A DNA stretch of 64,000 bases from Brevibacterium renqingii (GCF_017808105.1 NZ_JADBHF010000007.1:156223-220222); one strand, 5' to 3'. Counted from the stretch's first letter, positions 44,655-54,213 are shown. Notes: a model not told the origin generated them from the letters alone. Made by a program: numbers and translations.

Positions 44655-45885
44655 TGGTCAGTCCTTGGATGAAGCCGACGGATTGCGGCGTGGTCGCGGG
44701 ATCGGGTCCGAAGAGGGAGCCGACCCAGCCGAAGAACCCGTCGAGTTGGGCGCCGATGAGGCCGAGGAAGGTCTGTCCGGCCGAGGTCGCGGCCAGGGCG
44801 ACGCCGAGGGCGACGAGACCGGCGACGATGAGCACGGCCAGCTGCAGGCTGGAGATGCGCTGCCGGTAGAGCAGGGACACGCCCTTGGCGTCGATGAGCT
44901 TCGACCCCACGCGCAGCCGGGTGATGAACGTCGAGGCCATGCCCTTGCGTCCCTTGTCGAGGAACTCCATGACGGTGTCATGGGTGCCGACGGCCACGAT
45001 GAGTTCGGCTCCCTTGTCGTCGGCGAGCAGCATGGCGATGTCCTCGCTGGTGCCGGAGGCGGCGAAGGCGACACAGTCGACGCCGAGGGACTTCACGCGC
45101 TCGGTGCCCGGGGCGTTGCCGTCGCGGTAGGCGTGGACGACGATCTCGGCTCCGGAGGTCAGGGCGGTGTCGGACACGGAGTCCATGTCGCCGACGATCA
45201 TATCGGGACGGTAGCCGGCCTCGATGATGGCGTCGGCGCCTCCGTCGACGCCGATGAGCAGCGGCCGGTATTCGCGGATGTAGGAGGACAGCATCGCCAG
45301 GTCCTCCTTGTAGTGGTAGCCGCGGACGACGATGAGGACGTGCCGGTCGGTGAAGCTCGTCTTCACCTCGGGCACGACGAGTTCGGCCGAGAGCAGGTCG
45401 GAGTCCTTGCGGATGTATTCGATCGTGTTGTCGATGAAGTCCACGAGCACGGAGTTCATTCCGGCCTCGGCCGCGTGCATGTCCTCGGCGATGGTCTCCT
45501 GCGTCTGCAGCACACCTGCGGCGATCTCGGTGTCGTCGAGGAGGACGGCGTCGCCGTCGGTGCTGATCTCGTCGTGTTCGTCCACGGCGTCGAAGATCTC
45601 GGGTCCGACGGCGTCGATGAGGGGGATGCCGGCGTCGACGATGATGCCCGGTCCGAGGTTCGGGTAGCGGCCGGAGATCGATTTGTCGGCGTTGATCACC
45701 GCGGCCGGGCGGCAGGCGACGAGGGCTTCGGCGGAGATGCGGTCGATGTCGGAGTGTTTGATGACCGCGATATCGCCTGCTTGGAGGCGTTTGGTGAGGT
45801 CTTTCGTGCGTCGGTCCAGCCGGGCAGGAGCCGGACCGGACCGGGTGGGTGCGGCGGGGTTCTCGCGGTGTCTGCGCACGTTCAT
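44647..45885 (-). CDS. steA: Cytokinetic ring protein SteA
   Basis: 412 residues. The central part has a thiamine-pyrophosphokinase-like fold (LLIGVDGGADAIIEAGYRPDMIVGDMDSVSD), the family trait of SteA, and the C-terminus has two membrane-associated hydrophobic segments (LQLAVLIVAGLVALGVALA). SteA binds SteB and sits at the septum in Corynebacterium. It overlaps steB by 8 bases. Rv1697 is the mycobacterial counterpart in the same order. Confidence 0.9.
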   Translation of the reverse strand: MNVRRHRENPAAPTRSGPAPARLDRRTKDLTKRLQAGDIAVIKHSDIDRISAEALVACRPAAVINADKSISGRYPNLGPGIIVDAGIPLIDAVGPEIFDAVDEHDEISTDGDAVLLDDTEIAAGVLQTQETIAEDMHAAEAGMNSVLVDFIDNTIEYIRKDSDLLSAELVVPEVKTSFTDRHVLIVVRGYHYKEDLAMLSSYIREYRPLLIGVDGGADAIIEAGYRPDMIVGDMDSVSDTALTSGAEIVVHAYRDGNAPGTERVKSLGVDCVAFAASGTSEDIAMLLADDKGAELIVAVGTHDTVMEFLDKGRKGMASTFITRLRVGSKLIDAKGVSLLYRQRISSLQLAVLIVAGLVALGVALAATSAGQTFLGLIGAQLDGFFGWVGSLFGPDPATTPQSVGFIQGLTSD

Positions 45886-45900
45886 GGTTCGCCCATCATC

Positions 45901-47604
45901 TCATGTGCTCATGGCGTCGGCGTCCTTGCCCTGCCGTGCCGAGTCGAGCAGCTCCGCGGCGTGGGCCTTCGCCGAGGCGGACTCGTCCATGCCCGCGAGC
46001 ATGCGGGAGAGTTCGACGACCCGTTCGTCCTCCGACAGTTCCCGGACGCCTGAGCGCACCGTCTCCGCATCGTCGTCCTTGACGATGGTCACATGCGTAT
46101 CGGCCCAGGCCGCGACCTGCGGCAGGTGGGTGACGACGATGACCTGCGCATTGCGGGCGAGCTTGGCCAGCCGGCGGCCGATCTCCACGGCGGCCTTGCC
46201 TCCGACGCCGGCGTCGACCTCGTCGAAGACATAGGTGGGGATGGATTCGCTGGCCGCGCGCACGACCTCGATGGCGAGCATGACGCGGGAGAGCTCACCG
46301 CCGCTGGCGACCCTGCCGATGTCGTCGGGGGTCGAGGATTCGTGGGCGGCGAAGGTCAGCCGCACCTCGTCGGCGCCGTGGGCGGCGGGTTCGCGCTCGG
46401 TGATCTCGAACGCCACGCTCGCCTTGGGCATCGACAGGGCGGCCAGCTCCTCGCTCACGGCGGCCGAGAACTCCTCGGCCGTGCGCGTGCGGATCGCGGT
46501 GAGCGCGGCGGCCGCGGATTCCATCGCCTCCCGAGCCTCGGCCAGTTCGGCGTCGAGACCGTCGAGGTCGCGGTCCTCGGCCTCGAGTTCGGCGAGTTCT
46601 GCTGCCGACCGGGTCTCGAATTCGAGCACCTCGGCCACGTCCTGCCCGTAGGGGGCGAGGCTGCCGAGCTCGGCGCGGCGGGCCTCGGTCTCCTCGAGCG
46701 AGGTCTCGCCGAGTTCGTCGAAGCCCGAGAGGTAGGAGGACAGTTCGGCAGCGGAGTCCGACAGACGCAGCACTGCGTCGCCCAGGGCTTCGCGGATGGT
46801 GACGAGGTCTTTGTCGGAGCCTTCGACATCGGTCACGGCGCTGATGGCCTGGTGGACGAGGTCGACGGCGGCCCCGGCATCATCGGCCTCTCCGCCCAGC
46901 AGCAGGTCGTGGGCGGTGCCGACGGCGCGGGTGATGTCGGCCGCGGCGCCGAGTTTCGCCGACTGCGCGGCCAGGCTTTCGTCCTCGCCCGGTTCGGGGC
47001 GGACGGCATCGATGGCCTCGAGGCAGCCGCGCAGCCACAGGATGCGTTCGCGGCGGGCAGCGGTGGAGTCCTTGATGCGGGCGACCCGGGCCTCGGTCTC
47101 GCGCCAGGCATCGAAGGCGACACGGTAGCGCTCGGCCACCTCGGCGAGCTCCGCTCCCCCGGCCGCGTCGAGGAGTTCGCGCTGCTGGGCGGTGCCCTTG
47201 AGCCGCAGCTGTTCGGACTGGCCGTGCAGAGTGATGAGGTCGGCGGAGATGTCGGTGAGCACGGAGATCGGCACGGTGCGGCCGCCGGCGGTGGCTCGGG
47301 CACGTCCCTTCTGCGCGACGGTGCGGGAGATGATGGCCTCGTCGTCGGCGCTGCCGCCGGCTTCCTCGATGCGTTCGCGCACAGGCTCGGCGACGCCGGT
47401 GAAGATGCCTTCGACCTCGGCCTTCTCCGCTCCCCTGCGGACGACCGAGGAGCCGACCTTGCGGCCCATGAGCAGCGACAGGGCGGAGACGAACATCGTC
47501 TTTCCGGCACCGGTCTCACCGGTGACGACGGTGAAGCCCGTGTCGAGTTCGACTTCGGCCTCGGCGATGACACCGAGGTGGGAGATCCGCAGTTCGGAGA
47601 TCAT
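45901..47604 (-). CDS. recN: DNA repair protein RecN
   Basis: 567 residues, SMC-like. Walker A VTGETGAGKTMFVSAL is near residue 28, a long coiled coil fills the middle, and the C-terminal signature and Walker B region has ASGGELSRVMLAIEVV and PTYVFDEVDAGVGGKAA. RecN helps double-strand break repair. Adjacent to nadK without a gap as in Rv1696. Confidence 0.95.
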   Translation of the reverse strand: MISELRISHLGVIAEAEVELDTGFTVVTGETGAGKTMFVSALSLLMGRKVGSSVVRRGAEKAEVEGIFTGVAEPVRERIEEAGGSADDEAIISRTVAQKGRARATAGGRTVPISVLTDISADLITLHGQSEQLRLKGTAQQRELLDAAGGAELAEVAERYRVAFDAWRETEARVARIKDSTAARRERILWLRGCLEAIDAVRPEPGEDESLAAQSAKLGAAADITRAVGTAHDLLLGGEADDAGAAVDLVHQAISAVTDVEGSDKDLVTIREALGDAVLRLSDSAAELSSYLSGFDELGETSLEETEARRAELGSLAPYGQDVAEVLEFETRSAAELAELEAEDRDLDGLDAELAEAREAMESAAAALTAIRTRTAEEFSAAVSEELAALSMPKASVAFEITEREPAAHGADEVRLTFAAHESSTPDDIGRVASGGELSRVMLAIEVVRAASESIPTYVFDEVDAGVGGKAAVEIGRRLAKLARNAQVIVVTHLPQVAAWADTHVTIVKDDDAETVRSGVRELSEDERVVELSRMLAGMDESASAKAHAAELLDSARQGKDADAMST

Positions 47605-48546
47605 TCAGGCCTCCTTGATCGGTCCCCGCCAGCCGGAGACGGGCAGACGGAATTTCGCGACGAGTCGGTCGGTGAAGGGACCGGTGTGCAGGCGGGCGAG
47701 CCGGATCGGCGATTTCGAGCGGGTCGCCTCGATGCGGGCCCCGGCAGGCAGTTCGAGAGCGCGCCGACCGTCGCACCACAGCACGGCGGCGAAGTCCGGG
47801 TTGCCCGGTGAGATCTCCACGCCGAGGCGGGAGTTCGGGTTGACCACGAGCGGTTCGGCGAACAGGGCGTGGGCGGAGATCGGGACGAGGATGAGCGCTT
47901 CGACCTCCGGCCAGACGATGGGACCGCCGGCGGAGAAGGAGTAGGCGGTCGAGCCGGTGGGGGTGGCGAGGATGACGCCGTCGCAGCCGAAGGAGGACAC
48001 AGGGCGGGCGTCGACGCCGAGGACGACGTCGATCATCCGCGATTTCGAGGTCTTCTCGATGGTCGCCTCGTTGAGCGCCCACGCGTTGAAGATGTTCTCG
48101 CCCTCGTGCCAGACGGACACGTCGAGGGCGAGGCGCTCCTCGACGAGGTAGTCGCGCTGGGAGGCGCGGTGGACCGCCTCGGCGAGGTCTTCCCTCTCGC
48201 TCTCGGCGAGGAAGCCGACGTGGCCGAGGTTGACGCCCATGAGGGGGACGCCGGAGCCGTGGAAGCGCTCGGCCGCACGGAGGATGGTGCCGTCGCCGCC
48301 GAGGACGATGACGAGTTCGCAGGCGTTCTTCCACTCCCCCAGTTCGGACGGATCGATGATGGTGCAGTGGCGGAGGATGCTCGCCTCGTCCGTCATCTCG
48401 GTCTCGCGGGCGCGGATGCCGATGATCTCGTCGTCGAGGACGACGGGGGTGACGCCGTCGTCGAGGAGAGCCTTGAACACGCTGACGGCGGCCACGGCCG
48501 ACTCTTCGCGCTGCGGGTGGAGCAGCACCATGATGTGTCTGGTCAT
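47605..48546 (-). CDS. nadK: NAD kinase
   Basis: 313 residues with GGDGTILRAAERF near residue 82, the ATP/NAD-binding NE/D motif region AWALNEATIEK, and GSTAYSFSAGGPIVWPEVEA near 198. It makes NADP from NAD. Overlaps tlyA at the start by ATGA. The gene order matches Rv1695. Confidence 0.95.
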   Translation of the reverse strand: MTRHIMVLLHPQREESAVAAVSVFKALLDDGVTPVVLDDEIIGIRARETEMTDEASILRHCTIIDPSELGEWKNACELVIVLGGDGTILRAAERFHGSGVPLMGVNLGHVGFLAESEREDLAEAVHRASQRDYLVEERLALDVSVWHEGENIFNAWALNEATIEKTSKSRMIDVVLGVDARPVSSFGCDGVILATPTGSTAYSFSAGGPIVWPEVEALILVPISAHALFAEPLVVNPNSRLGVEISPGNPDFAAVLWCDGRRALELPAGARIEATRSKSPIRLARLHTGPFTDRLVAKFRLPVSGWRGPIKEA

Positions 48547-49352
48547 GCCTCTCCTCTCATGAGCTCGTCCAGGTGGGCGGGGATGGCTGCCTCGTTGAGC
48601 CTATCGGACTTCAATGGGGTTCGCCCCGGTCGAACACGCAGGAAATACTCCCTGTTTCCGCTGGGTCCGGGCAGAGGCGAGGGTGCGATGTCGACGATGC
48701 GTGCGGCGTGTTCGGCGACGGCCTCACATACGGAGTCGAGCGCCCGACGGCGACCGGCCGCGGAGGTGACGACGCCGTGTTTGTCCAGCGCCGAGCGGGC
48801 GAGTTCGAACTGGGGCTTGACCATGAGCAGGAGTTCTCCGTCAGCCGAGGTGGCCTGGAGAAGCTCGCCGATGAGCAGGCGCAGGGAGATGAAGGAGACA
48901 TCGGCGACGACGAGGTCGACGATCGGCACGTCGGAGGCGGAGAGTTCGCGGAGGTTCAGTCCCTCGCGCACGTGCACGCGCGGGTCCTCGCGCAGGCTCG
49001 GAGCCAGCTGGTCGTGGCCGACGTCGACGGCCCAGACTTCGGCCGCGCCGGCGTGGAGGAGCACCTGAGTGAAGCCGCCGGTGGAGGCTCCGGCGTCGAG
49101 GGCGGTCAAGCCGGTGATCGCGGAGCGGGTGAGGTCGAAGGCGTCGAGGGCGCCGAGGAGTTTGTGCGCGCTGCGGGCCACCCAGGGGTCGGGTTCGGTG
49201 ACGGTGAGTTCGTCGGTCTCGGCCACCTCGTGGGAGGCCTTGGTGACGGTCCGGCCGTTGACGCCGACGCGGCCGGCGGCGATTTCGCGGGCCGCGCGGG
49301 AGCGGGAGCTCAGGTGACCGCGTTCGACGAGTGCCCGGTCGAGTCTGCTCAC
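48543..49352 (-). CDS. tlyA: TlyA family rRNA 2'-O-methyltransferase/hemolysin
   Basis: 269 residues with an N-terminal S4 domain (RLDRALVERGHLSSRSRAAREI) and an FtsJ-type methyltransferase (LTALDAGASTGGFTQVLL near 87, DLVVADVSFISLRLLIGEL near 150). It methylates 16S and 23S rRNA and affects capreomycin sensitivity in mycobacteria. The GTG start overlaps the small upstream ORF (GTGA). The longer frame to 49808 is a shadow. Confidence 0.93.
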   Translation of the reverse strand: MSRLDRALVERGHLSSRSRAAREIAAGRVGVNGRTVTKASHEVAETDELTVTEPDPWVARSAHKLLGALDAFDLTRSAITGLTALDAGASTGGFTQVLLHAGAAEVWAVDVGHDQLAPSLREDPRVHVREGLNLRELSASDVPIVDLVVADVSFISLRLLIGELLQATSADGELLLMVKPQFELARSALDKHGVVTSAAGRRRALDSVCEAVAEHAARIVDIAPSPLPGPSGNREYFLRVRPGRTPLKSDRLNEAAIPAHLDELMRGEA

Positions 49353-49513
49353 AAGGAGCCCACCTGCGCGTCGAGGGCGTCGAGCAGGGAGCCGAGGTGG
49401 TCGTGCCGTTCGGGAGCCGGGGCGTCCTTCGCCTCTGCGAGCTGGGTCCGCCAGTTCTCGACGGGGACTTCGCCGCTCACCGAGGCGGGTGTCGGGGCCG
49501 GTGTCTCGCTCAC
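49349..49513 (-). CDS. Small conserved protein between HAD and tlyA, 54 aa
   Basis: GTG at 49513 overlaps the HAD stop, and the stop overlaps the tlyA GTG (GTGA at both ends), so the gene fits exactly into the operon. The product has PVENWRTQL and HLGSLLDALDAQ, a helical pattern. Actinobacterial operons carry a small gene at this place (Rv1693 in M. tuberculosis, 58 aa). No function is known; the ORF is too short for usual gene finders. Position-based identification. Confidence 0.75.
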   Translation of the reverse strand: MSETPAPTPASVSGEVPVENWRTQLAEAKDAPAPERHDHLGSLLDALDAQVGSL

Positions 49514-50517
49514 TTCTCCTCCTCGGTCGGTGGTGGCGCTGTGTGCGCCTCGGTGATCGTGCGGGGCAGGTTCCCTTCGGCCAGGATCGCCTCGGCGTCG
49601 GTCGTGCCGGAGTCGATGGCGTCCCAGGCGCGGCGCAGCTCGGCTTCGATCCGGGGGCAGTCACCGCGGTCCCCGCCGGTGATGAGGGGTTCGAGGCCGC
49701 GCAGGCTGGGCAGGACGAACGTCGGTCGGCGTTCGGGGGCGGCGCGCAGGGCGTCGTGGATGTCGTGGATCCCGGTGAGGACGAGCGCGGTGTCGAAGCC
49801 GGCTGCACGCCCGCCTTCGATGTCCGTGTTGAGCCGGTCGCCGACCATGAGCGGGTGGTGCGCGCCGAGGCGGTCGGCGGCGAATTCCATCATGTTCGGA
49901 GCGGGTTTGCCGACGATGACCGGTTCGGTGTCGGTCAGCCGGGAGATGAGCTCGACGAACGCTCCGTTGCCCGGGACTCTGCCTGTGTCGGTGATGAGCG
50001 AGTAGTCGGGGTTGCTCGCCCACCATTCGGCTCCGGCGCGGATGATCTCACAGGCACGCACGATCTTCCGGTAGTCGATCTCCGGGTCGAGGCCCTGGGC
50101 GAGGGCCACGGCATCCTCGTCCGCGGGGTCAGCGATGTGCAGCCCCGCGGTCTCGAGCGCGGTCCGCAGTCCGGTCGTGCCGAGCAGGTGGACGCGGGCG
50201 CCGGGGCCGAATCTCTCCGCCAGGCGTTCGGCCAGGACCTGCGCCGAGGTGGTCACCTCGTCCGCGGTCGCCTCGATTCCCAGCCTCGTGATGTTCTCAG
50301 CGGTCGCCTCGGCGGTGCGGGTGGCGTTGTTCGTCACATAGCTGACAGGGATCGAGTGCTCGTGCAGCCAGGTGATGCCGTCGACGGCTCCGTCGATCGC
50401 TCGGTCGCCGTGGTAGACGACGCCGTCGAGGTCGAACAGGACGCAGTCGATCGGCACGCCGGAGGTCTCGGGCGTGGAGCCGATTCTCGTGTGTCCCTGC
50501 TCGGCCGAACGAGTCAC
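49510..50517 (-). CDS. HAD-superfamily phosphatase, subfamily IIA
   Basis: 335 residues. Motif I FDLDGVVYHG near residue 27, motif II VTNNATRT near 59, and motif III/IV GKPAPNMMEFAADRLG and MVGDRLNTDIEG are the NagD/p-nitrophenyl phosphatase pattern. The cap between motif II and III is of type IIA. In M. tuberculosis the homologue Rv1692 is a glycerol 3-phosphate phosphatase, a role possible here. Overlaps TPR gene (ATGA). Confidence 0.9.
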   Translation of the reverse strand: MTRSAEQGHTRIGSTPETSGVPIDCVLFDLDGVVYHGDRAIDGAVDGITWLHEHSIPVSYVTNNATRTAEATAENITRLGIEATADEVTTSAQVLAERLAERFGPGARVHLLGTTGLRTALETAGLHIADPADEDAVALAQGLDPEIDYRKIVRACEIIRAGAEWWASNPDYSLITDTGRVPGNGAFVELISRLTDTEPVIVGKPAPNMMEFAADRLGAHHPLMVGDRLNTDIEGGRAAGFDTALVLTGIHDIHDALRAAPERRPTFVLPSLRGLEPLITGGDRGDCPRIEAELRRAWDAIDSGTTDAEAILAEGNLPRTITEAHTAPPPTEEEK

Positions 50518-52037
50518 TGGTCCCCGTCGGCCTCGGCGTCGGCTTCCGCATCGGCGAGGATCTCGTCGAGTTCGGACTCGATCTCCTCATCGCTGACCTT
50601 GACCGACTTCAGCTCCTTCGCCGAGACGTGCGTCGCCGACGAGGTCGTCGGCGCGGACTCGGTCGACGGCGCGGACTCGGTCGAGGGTTCGGCAGCCGCG
50701 GCTTCGGCGGGCTCGGAGAACTCGGCAGCCTCGTCCGCCTCTGCGGTCGGCTCGGCGGGTTCGTTCTCGACCTCTTCGACGGTTTCGATCTCGACACCGG
50801 CATTGGGGTCCGGCTCTTCGTCGCCGAAGAGGGTTCCGGTGGCCTTGGCGGTCCGGCGCGAGAGCTCTTCGTACTTGTCGGCGAGCTCGGTCTCACCGTG
50901 GAGTCGCAGCACCTCGGCGTAGGCGGCCATGAGGCGGACCAGAGCGCCGCTGGGCTTCTGGGTGAAGTCCTCGGCCTCGATGAGCTTGCGCGCACCGTCG
51001 AGGTCGTCGAGGTCGGACTTCGCTCCGGCTGCGACGATGACGAGCTCGGTGCGGATCTCGTTGTCGAGGTCGAGCTCTTCGGAGCTCTTCAGCAGCTCGA
51101 GCGCCTTCTCCGGCTTGCCGCGACCACGTTCGGCGTCGGCGATGAGAGCGATGTTGTCGTTCGATCCGGAGATGCGACGGTGGGTGCGCAGCTCGCGCAC
51201 GGCTTCGTCGTACTTCTCCACGTAGTAGGCGGCGATGCCGAGTGCCTCACGGACGACGCCGACACGGCCGGCGCGGGCCATCGCTGCCTTCGCATGCTCA
51301 TGCGCACGCTCGGGGTCGAGGTCGAGCAGACCGCCGGCGGCGACGAGGTGCTTGGCGACCATCGCCGCGTTCTCCTTGTCGAGGGAGCGCAGCTGGCCGA
51401 CGATCTCCTTGTCGAGTTCGCGGCCCGTGACGCCTTCGGGGATCTCGGGTTCCTGAATGCGGGGACGACGTGCGCGCTGCTCGCGTGCGTATTCGCCGGT
51501 GTCGGTCTTCCGCGAGGCGCGGCGATCGTTATCGTTGCGACCGGCTCCGCCACGACCACGTCCGCCACGGCGGTCGTCATCACGGCGCCTGCCCTGGTAA
51601 CCCCCACGGCGGTCATCATCGCTGCGACGGTTCTGACCGTAACCACCTTGGCGGTCATCATCACGGCGCTTGCCCTGGTAACCCCCACGGCGGTCATCAT
51701 CGTTGCGGCGATTCTGACCGTAACCACCACGACGGTCATCGTCGCTGCGGCGATTCTGACCGTAACCACCACGACGGTCATCGTCGCTGCGGCGGTTGCC
51801 TTGATAGCTGCCACGGCGGTCGTCATCACGGCGCTTGCCCTGATAGCCGCCACGACGGTCGTCGTCGCTGCGACGGTTCTGGCCGTAGCCTCGGCGGTCA
51901 TCACGGCGGTCGGAATGACGTGGCCCGCGGCCGTCCCGGTCCTCCGGTCGACGGTTGCGATTATTGTCGCGATCTGAGCGGCGACCGCCTTCTGCGCGGC
52001 GGTTGTCCTGGCTGCCTCGCGAATCCCCTTGGGCCAC
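50514..52037 (-). CDS. TPR-containing protein with RGG/YGQ-like disordered N-terminus
   Basis: 507 residues. The first 165 are almost pure Arg/Asp/Gly/Tyr/Gln repeats of a 13-14 residue unit (RRSDDDRRGGYGQN). Residues about 200-380 are helical TPR-like repeats (VAKHLVAAGGLLDLDPERAHEHAKAAMARAG, ALGIAAYYVEKYDEAVRELRTHR, LVIVAAGAKSDLDDLDGARKLI). The last 90 are acidic (Glu/Ala/Ser-rich). Actinobacteria keep a TPR protein here (Rv1691). The RGG-like stretch suggests RNA or nucleic-acid binding or phase separation, which is inference. Confidence 0.85.
   Translation of the reverse strand: MAQGDSRGSQDNRRAEGGRRSDRDNNRNRRPEDRDGRGPRHSDRRDDRRGYGQNRRSDDDRRGGYQGKRRDDDRRGSYQGNRRSDDDRRGGYGQNRRSDDDRRGGYGQNRRNDDDRRGGYQGKRRDDDRQGGYGQNRRSDDDRRGGYQGRRRDDDRRGGRGRGGAGRNDNDRRASRKTDTGEYAREQRARRPRIQEPEIPEGVTGRELDKEIVGQLRSLDKENAAMVAKHLVAAGGLLDLDPERAHEHAKAAMARAGRVGVVREALGIAAYYVEKYDEAVRELRTHRRISGSNDNIALIADAERGRGKPEKALELLKSSEELDLDNEIRTELVIVAAGAKSDLDDLDGARKLIEAEDFTQKPSGALVRLMAAYAEVLRLHGETELADKYEELSRRTAKATGTLFGDEEPDPNAGVEIETVEEVENEPAEPTAEADEAAEFSEPAEAAAAEPSTESAPSTESAPTTSSATHVSAKELKSVKVSDEEIESELDEILADAEADAEADGDQ
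51555..51905 (-). repeat. Tandem repeats coding RR-DDDRRGGY units
   Basis: About nine units of 39-42 bases code for RRSDDDRRGGYGQN and near copies (YQGK/YQGN/YQGR variants). DNA copies are very close to each other, so the array could expand or shrink. Confidence 0.9.
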
Positions 52038-52694
52038 GATTCTCCCTATGAAGTCTTTTCAATGATTCCGCACCATTCTAGTGCACTGACATCGACGATG
52101 CCCTGTGGCCGAGACCACGACTGTCCATGATTCTTCCGCTGGCGTCCCGGACCAGGATCTGCCTGCTCTGTTAGAATCAGGGCGAATCGGGACAGACGGC
52201 CAGCAGGATATTGCATCAGCTCGGCGACAGCGATCGGGTCGCTTCGCCTCAGGCAGCAGAGGATCAATGGGAACTGACGTGGAAGCATCGTGTGCAGCGC
52301 CGAGTCGCCTCCCGATCCCCACGCCCGCTGCGACAGCCGCATCTGCAGCTTCCCTCACCCTCGCATCCGCTCCCGGCCCCAGGGCCGCGGACCCCGCCTC
52401 CGCACCCGTTGCCATCACCTGCACCGCGCAGACTGTCCTCACCTGGGATTGTGACCAGTCTCATCGGATTGAGCATTCGAGCCTGCCGTTCGCATATTGT
52501 GGAGGCCACGACGGTCTGCTTCAGCCTCGCCGATCCGCTCGCTCGCGCTCGTGGGCACGGCTCTCCACGCCGATTCCGCCCACCTGCGACCGCCGACAGC
52601 GCGAAAGCTGCAGTGATCGCCGCGTCGGCCCGATGGCCAGACAGCGCTGAACTCAGATCACCAGAACGTTCACCAGCTAGGAATAGGAGATATC
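52038..52694. other. 657-base intergenic stretch upstream of betB
   Basis: No gene is convincing here: short frames exist on both strands, but they show no ribosome site and no known product. A TTAGAAT-like element appears near 52170. AGGAG lies just before the betB GTG start. The region separates the minus-strand block from betBA and may hold a regulator site for choline or osmotic control. Confidence 0.4.
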
Positions 52695-54173
52695 GTGCCC
52701 AACACACTCTTCATCGACGGCCAGTGGGTCTCGGCCGTCAACGGCGGAACCCGGAAGATCAACAATCCGGCCGACGGCAGCTTCGTCGCCGAGGTGGACG
52801 AGGCCAGCCCTGCCGACACCGAACTCGCGATCGCCGCGGCCCGGCGTGCCTTCGACTCCGGCGTCTGGTCCTCCGTGCCCGCCAGCGAACGCGGCGATCT
52901 GCTGCTGAAGTTCGCCGCCACCCTGCGTGAGCGCAAGGACGAATTCGCGAAGGCCGAATCCCTGGACACCGGCAAGCGCTTCGTCGAATCGCAGATCGAT
53001 ATGGACGACATCGCGAACTGCTTCGACTACTTCGGCAAGCTCGCCGGAAACGATGCCGGTCGAGTCGTCGATGCCGGAACCGACACCGTCGCCTCGAAGA
53101 TCGTGCACGAGCCGGTCGGCGTCTGCGCCCTCATCACCCCGTGGAACTACCCGCTGCTGCAGGCCGCGTGGAAGATCGCGCCCTGCATCGCAGCAGGCAA
53201 CACCTTCGTCCTCAAACCGGCCGAACTCACCCCGCACACCGCGATCCTGACCATGCAGGTGCTCGAGGAACTCGGTCTGCCCGCCGGCGTCGGCAACCTC
53301 ATCCTCGGAGCCGGTGCCGATGCGGGTGCGCCCCTGTCGACGCACGAGGACATCGACATGGTCTCCTTCACCGGCGGTCTGGTCACCGGCCGCCTGCTGG
53401 CGAAGAACGCCTCGGCGACGGTCAAGAAGATCGCCCTCGAGCTCGGCGGGAAGAACCCCAATGTCGTCTTCGCCGATGCTGACTTCGACGCCGCGCTCGA
53501 CAACGCGCTCAACGCCGCCTTCGTCCATTCCGGACAGGTGTGCTCGGCCGGTGCCCGGCTCATCGTCGAGGAATCGATCGCCGAGGAATTCGTCGACCGC
53601 CTCGTCGAACGCGCCGAGCAGATCCGCCTCGGCGGTCCCTTCGATGAGAATGCCGAGACCGGTCCGCTCATCTCCGCGGCCCACCGCGAGAAGGTCGCCG
53701 CCTATGTCGAGAAGGGCGTGGCCGAAGGCGCACGCGTACGCTGCGGCGGCAAATTCGGTGAGGGCGATCTGGCCGACGGCTTCTACTACCTGCCGACCGT
53801 GCTCGACCAGGTCAAGCGCGGCATGTCCGTGGTCTCCGACGAGGCCTTCGGTCCCGTCGTCACCGTCGAGACCTTCTCCACCGTCGACGAGGCGGTCGAG
53901 ATCGCCAACGACACCTACTACGGACTCGCCGGCGCCGTGTGGAGCCAGGATGCGGGCAAGTCGCAGCTGGTCGCCCAGCGCCTGCGCCACGGCACCATCT
54001 GGATCAACGACTTCCACCCCTACCTGCCGCAGGCCGAATGGGGCGGCTACAAGCAGTCCGGATTCGGCCGCGAACTCGGGCCCACCGGTCTGGCCGAGTA
54101 CCAGGAGGCCAAGCACATCTACCAGAACCTCGAACCGGCCGTCACCGGCTGGTTCCCCGACCACTCGAAGTGA
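52695..54173 (+). CDS. betB: Betaine-aldehyde dehydrogenase
   Basis: 492 residues of the aldehyde dehydrogenase family. The cofactor and substrate signatures are PWNYPLLQAAWKIAPCIAAGN, LELGGKNPNVVFADAD with the catalytic Glu near 253, and the catalytic Cys in SGQVCSAGARLIVEE near 287. GTG start after AGGAG. It oxidises betaine aldehyde to glycine betaine; assignment as BetB follows from betA directly downstream (40 bases) and the BCCT gene beyond. Confidence 0.9.
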   Translation: MPNTLFIDGQWVSAVNGGTRKINNPADGSFVAEVDEASPADTELAIAAARRAFDSGVWSSVPASERGDLLLKFAATLRERKDEFAKAESLDTGKRFVESQIDMDDIANCFDYFGKLAGNDAGRVVDAGTDTVASKIVHEPVGVCALITPWNYPLLQAAWKIAPCIAAGNTFVLKPAELTPHTAILTMQVLEELGLPAGVGNLILGAGADAGAPLSTHEDIDMVSFTGGLVTGRLLAKNASATVKKIALELGGKNPNVVFADADFDAALDNALNAAFVHSGQVCSAGARLIVEESIAEEFVDRLVERAEQIRLGGPFDENAETGPLISAAHREKVAAYVEKGVAEGARVRCGGKFGEGDLADGFYYLPTVLDQVKRGMSVVSDEAFGPVVTVETFSTVDEAVEIANDTYYGLAGAVWSQDAGKSQLVAQRLRHGTIWINDFHPYLPQAEWGGYKQSGFGRELGPTGLAEYQEAKHIYQNLEPAVTGWFPDHSK

Positions 54174-54213
54174 CAGAGGGATCCCGCAGACGCACATCGA
54201 GAATTAAGGAGAA

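Noticed and set aside
52105..52650. 181-codon frame upstream of betB
   Set aside because: No ribosome site, unusual codon use and no recognisable protein.
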